DNA of 64,000 nt from Lachnospiraceae bacterium (GTDB lineage Bacteria > Bacillota > Clostridia > Lachnospirales > Lachnospiraceae). Below the pieces are notes generated by a model. That model saw only the letters and a program-made list of their open reading frames with translations. It searched no databases and was not told the origin of the DNA. Location: assembly GCA_910574865.1 (NCBI GenBank), contig CAJTDN010000018.1:1-64000 (forward strand), read 5' to 3'. Positions 61,959 to 64,000 of this stretch are shown here, piece by piece. Position 1 is the first letter of the stretch; each line of letters opens with the position of its first letter. The position numbers and the translations under genes were made by a program.

Positions 61959-62783
61959 TCATCCTTTCACGGCCCCGGCCGTCAGGCCGCTGACCAAATA
62001 TTTTTGCAAAAAGAACCCGACCAGGATAATCGGCAGCATGACCACGGTCGCCGCCGCGCTCGACTGTCCCCAATCAACGGATATGGCGCCCACGAACCGG
62101 GAAACGCCCACCGTCAACGTATATGACTTCATACTTGTAAATTGCATGGCGAACATCAGCTCATTCCAGGAATACTGCAGCGACAGCAGCACCGCGGAAC
62201 CAATGGCCGGGGATAGCAGCGGAAATACGACCCGCCAGAAAATCTTCATCCTGGTACAACCGTCCAGCTTGGCCGCCTCAAACAAATCCTGCGGCAGATC
62301 CTGAATAAATCCCAGTACCAGCCACGTTGTAAACGGGGCGTTAATCGCGATATGGGACAGAATCACCCCGACAAAACCGCCCAACAATTGTACCTTGTCC
62401 AGCATCACGTACAGTGGAATCATGATGGTAATGGCCGGAAGGAGCTTGGAAAATGTCAAAAACCCCGTGATTCTATTTGCCCAGTCCGACTTCATAATCG
62501 CCAGGCCATATGCCGCCAACGAGCCGATCAGGATACTGACCGCCGTGGAAGTGACCGCCACGATTAAGGAATTTTTAAAATAGGACAGAAAATTTCCTTG
62601 TTTAAAAATTTTCAAATAATGCGTCCAGGTCGGCTCAAATACAAATTCCGGCGGCATTTTACGGATTAAAAGCGTCGGCTTTAGGGAACTGCTGACAATC
62701 ATGTACACGGGCAGGATGGCGATGACAAAAACCACCACTCCGAAAATAATTTGCAAGATTCTCGTGCGTGTTTTCTTCTTCAT
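61959..62783 (-). CDS. ABC transporter permease (MalG/CUT1 type)
   Basis: 274 residues, six hydrophobic spans. The EAA motif EAAKLDGCTRMKIFWRVVFPLL couples to the ATPase. The ATPase itself is not in the operon; as is common in Firmicutes, a shared MsmX-like ATPase is probable. Overlaps the preceding permease gene by 4 bases. Confidence 0.95.
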   Translation of the reverse strand: MKKKTRTRILQIIFGVVVFVIAILPVYMIVSSSLKPTLLIRKMPPEFVFEPTWTHYLKIFKQGNFLSYFKNSLIVAVTSTAVSILIGSLAAYGLAIMKSDWANRITGFLTFSKLLPAITIMIPLYVMLDKVQLLGGFVGVILSHIAINAPFTTWLVLGFIQDLPQDLFEAAKLDGCTRMKIFWRVVFPLLSPAIGSAVLLSLQYSWNELMFAMQFTSMKSYTLTVGVSRFVGAISVDWGQSSAAATVVMLPIILVGFFLQKYLVSGLTAGAVKG

Positions 62784-63703
62784 CCCTTTATCCCCTCCTT
62801 GCGCGCTTTCGCATTATAGCGGACAAACACGATCCCAAAAACCAAAAACGAAATCAGCATCGTCGCGTTAGAAATGGCCATGGCATAACCCATGTCAAAA
62901 TGGTCAAATGCATTTTTATAGGCATACAAGCTAAGTGACATCGTGGAATTGTTCGGTCCTCCTCCGGTCAATGCATAAATAATGTCAAACACCTTGATCG
63001 CGTCCACCCCGTTAAACAGCAAGATGACCATATATTGCGGCATCAGGCTCGGAAACGAAATTTTGAAAAACTTTTGGATGAAAGACGCACCGTCCATCTC
63101 CGCCGCCTCGTAGTAGTCGTTCGGAATGCTGACCAGACCGGAGCTTAACACGATTACGACAAACGGGATGACCTGCCACCAATGCGCGATGATGGCACAA
63201 AGCATGGCCGTGGCCGATCCTGCCAGTCCCGGAAACTGTTCCGCCCCCAGGCCAAACCAGCTTAAAATCCAATACACCATCCCGCCATTAATATTAAACA
63301 TATACTTCCAAATCAATCCGATGATAATGGGGGACACCAGTAACGGAATCGTCACAATCGGCCTGATAATCGGACGTATCCGCTCATTTAGACTTTGAAT
63401 CCACACGGACACCAGCGTTCCGAAAAACAAATCTCCCGCAATCGCCCCGGCAGTAAAATACAACGTATTTACGGTCGACTTCCAAAACACCTTGTCCTGC
63501 ATCATACGGATATAATTACCAAGTCCCACGAAATCCCTGCCGAAATCCAAGTCTCCCATATGATAATCAAACAGACTGATTACGATTCCGTATACCAACG
63601 GCAGAAACATGACAAAGAAAACTACTAACATCACTGGTAATAATAAGAGGAAAGGCAGAAAATCTCCCCTTTCCAATATATTCCTTCTGTTTATTCGCCT
63701 CAT
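62780..63703 (-). CDS. ABC transporter permease (MalF/CUT1 type)
   Basis: 307 residues, six to seven hydrophobic spans, EAA motif EAAEMDGASFIQKFFKISFPSL. A short N-terminus starts MRRINRRNILERGDFLPF. Follows the solute-binding protein gene after a GC-rich hairpin and overlaps the MalG-type gene (ATGA). Confidence 0.95.
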   Translation of the reverse strand: MRRINRRNILERGDFLPFLLLLPVMLVVFFVMFLPLVYGIVISLFDYHMGDLDFGRDFVGLGNYIRMMQDKVFWKSTVNTLYFTAGAIAGDLFFGTLVSVWIQSLNERIRPIIRPIVTIPLLVSPIIIGLIWKYMFNINGGMVYWILSWFGLGAEQFPGLAGSATAMLCAIIAHWWQVIPFVVIVLSSGLVSIPNDYYEAAEMDGASFIQKFFKISFPSLMPQYMVILLFNGVDAIKVFDIIYALTGGGPNNSTMSLSLYAYKNAFDHFDMGYAMAISNATMLISFLVFGIVFVRYNAKARKEGIKG

Positions 63704-63719
63704 CTTTCATCCTTTCCTC

Positions 63720-63746
63720 GTCCCCCGCCGCAAGCGGCGGGGGGAC
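63720..63746. repeat. Intercistronic GC-rich hairpin after the solute-binding protein gene
   Basis: GTCCCCCGCCGC and GCGGCGGGGGGAC form a nearly perfect 12-13-bp stem with a 2-base loop. Such hairpins typically raise expression of the binding protein over the permeases. Confidence 0.8.
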
Positions 63747-63765
63747 GGATTCATTCTCACAATTG

Positions 63766-64000
63766 TCACGGATTGAAATCATAGTCCTGGCAAGCGTCAT
63801 TAAATTCTTTTAGCAAAGCTTTTGCGTCCACTCCTCTCGGGTTTTCCGCAATCCGGGAAAGAACCGCCTGAAGATCCGTCAGCATTGCGGAGGAGTCGCC
63901 CGCCGTCGGCAAAATGCGTGCTTTCGCGAGCGTGTCCGTAACCGCCGGAAGATACGGTATCTGCTCCAACACTTCCGAATCCCCGGCCAACGCCGGGAGG
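63766..64000 (-). CDS. ABC sugar-binding protein (partial at window edge)
   Basis: Only the C-terminal ~78 residues are in the window; the gene continues beyond 64000. The segment (EQIPYLPAVTDTLAKARILPT ... NDACQDYDFNP) is typical of extracytoplasmic family-1 solute-binding proteins. It is first in line before the two permeases and GH42, giving substrate specificity to this operon. Confidence 0.8.
   Translation of the reverse strand, partial: LPALAGDSEVLEQIPYLPAVTDTLAKARILPTAGDSSAMLTDLQAVLSRIAENPRGVDAKALLKEFNDACQDYDFNP

Overview
This window looks like a chromosomal segment of a gut-type Firmicute, most likely a Lachnospiraceae-like Clostridia. The reasons are strong AGGAGG-type ribosome binding sites, a tyrosine T-box leader, an ECF transporter module, CUT1 and GPH sugar transporters, several glycoside hydrolases, and GHKL/LytTR and ROK/IclR/AraC regulators. 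No species is claimed. All assignments come from reading the sequence; no database search was run.

Layout. 0.4-6 kb: tRNA-Ser, truA, the ECF energy module ecfA1-ecfA2-ecfT, a cyclophilin and uridine phosphorylase. 6-16 kb: a minus-strand operon GH3 glucosidase > GPH transporter (internally deleted) > glucose-6-phosphate isomerase > phosphofructokinase > class II aldolase (in-frame amber) > divergent triosephosphate isomerase > LarA-type racemase. This amounts to a private copy of upper glycolysis attached to a glycosidase. 16-32 kb: a zone of heavy gene decay. It holds remnants of a DUF262/DUF3696 locus, a Fic gene, a cysteine hydrolase, a PIN toxin, an Rpn nuclease, and GH78, GH3, GH2 and AraC genes, next to apparently intact ROK, cstA and GH1 genes. 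32-34 kb: mobile-element remnants beside a five-tRNA cluster (Glu-Thr-Met-Asp-Leu), then a TnpB/IS605 relic. 34-37 kb: ferritin and a lipoprotein gene bracketed by two inverted copies of a ~280-bp twin-hairpin repeat. 37-47 kb: GH13; an IclR-controlled hydroxyacid-dehydrogenase/FAD-oxidoreductase operon; and a GHKL/LytTR pair divergent from a GPH transporter whose promoter carries a LytTR-like direct repeat. 47-57 kb: a pentapeptide-like DUF3737 protein, an 898-residue Fe-S/FAD oxidoreductase with hypA, tyrS with its T-box, apt and a purine permease. 57-64 kb: tRNA Gln-Pro-Ser, then a minus-strand sugar operon (solute-binding protein, two permeases, GH42, Gfo/Idh, D-lyxose isomerase, and a kinase truncated into tRNA-Ser).

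The most unusual signals lie outside ordinary genes. (1) A twin-hairpin repeat (three copies) whose two hairpins present complementary six-base loops. (2) A small RNA-like hairpin family in tRNA spacers and upstream of the 898-residue gene, with covarying stems. (3) A palindromic repeat family with GTTACAAT termini, one copy of which supplies the end of a gene. (4) Tandem duplications that cover stop codons. (5) A spacer sequence antisense to the tRNA-Thr anticodon arm on the same transcript. Much of the gene loss is by clean internal deletions without an insertion sequence, which suggests ongoing genome erosion.
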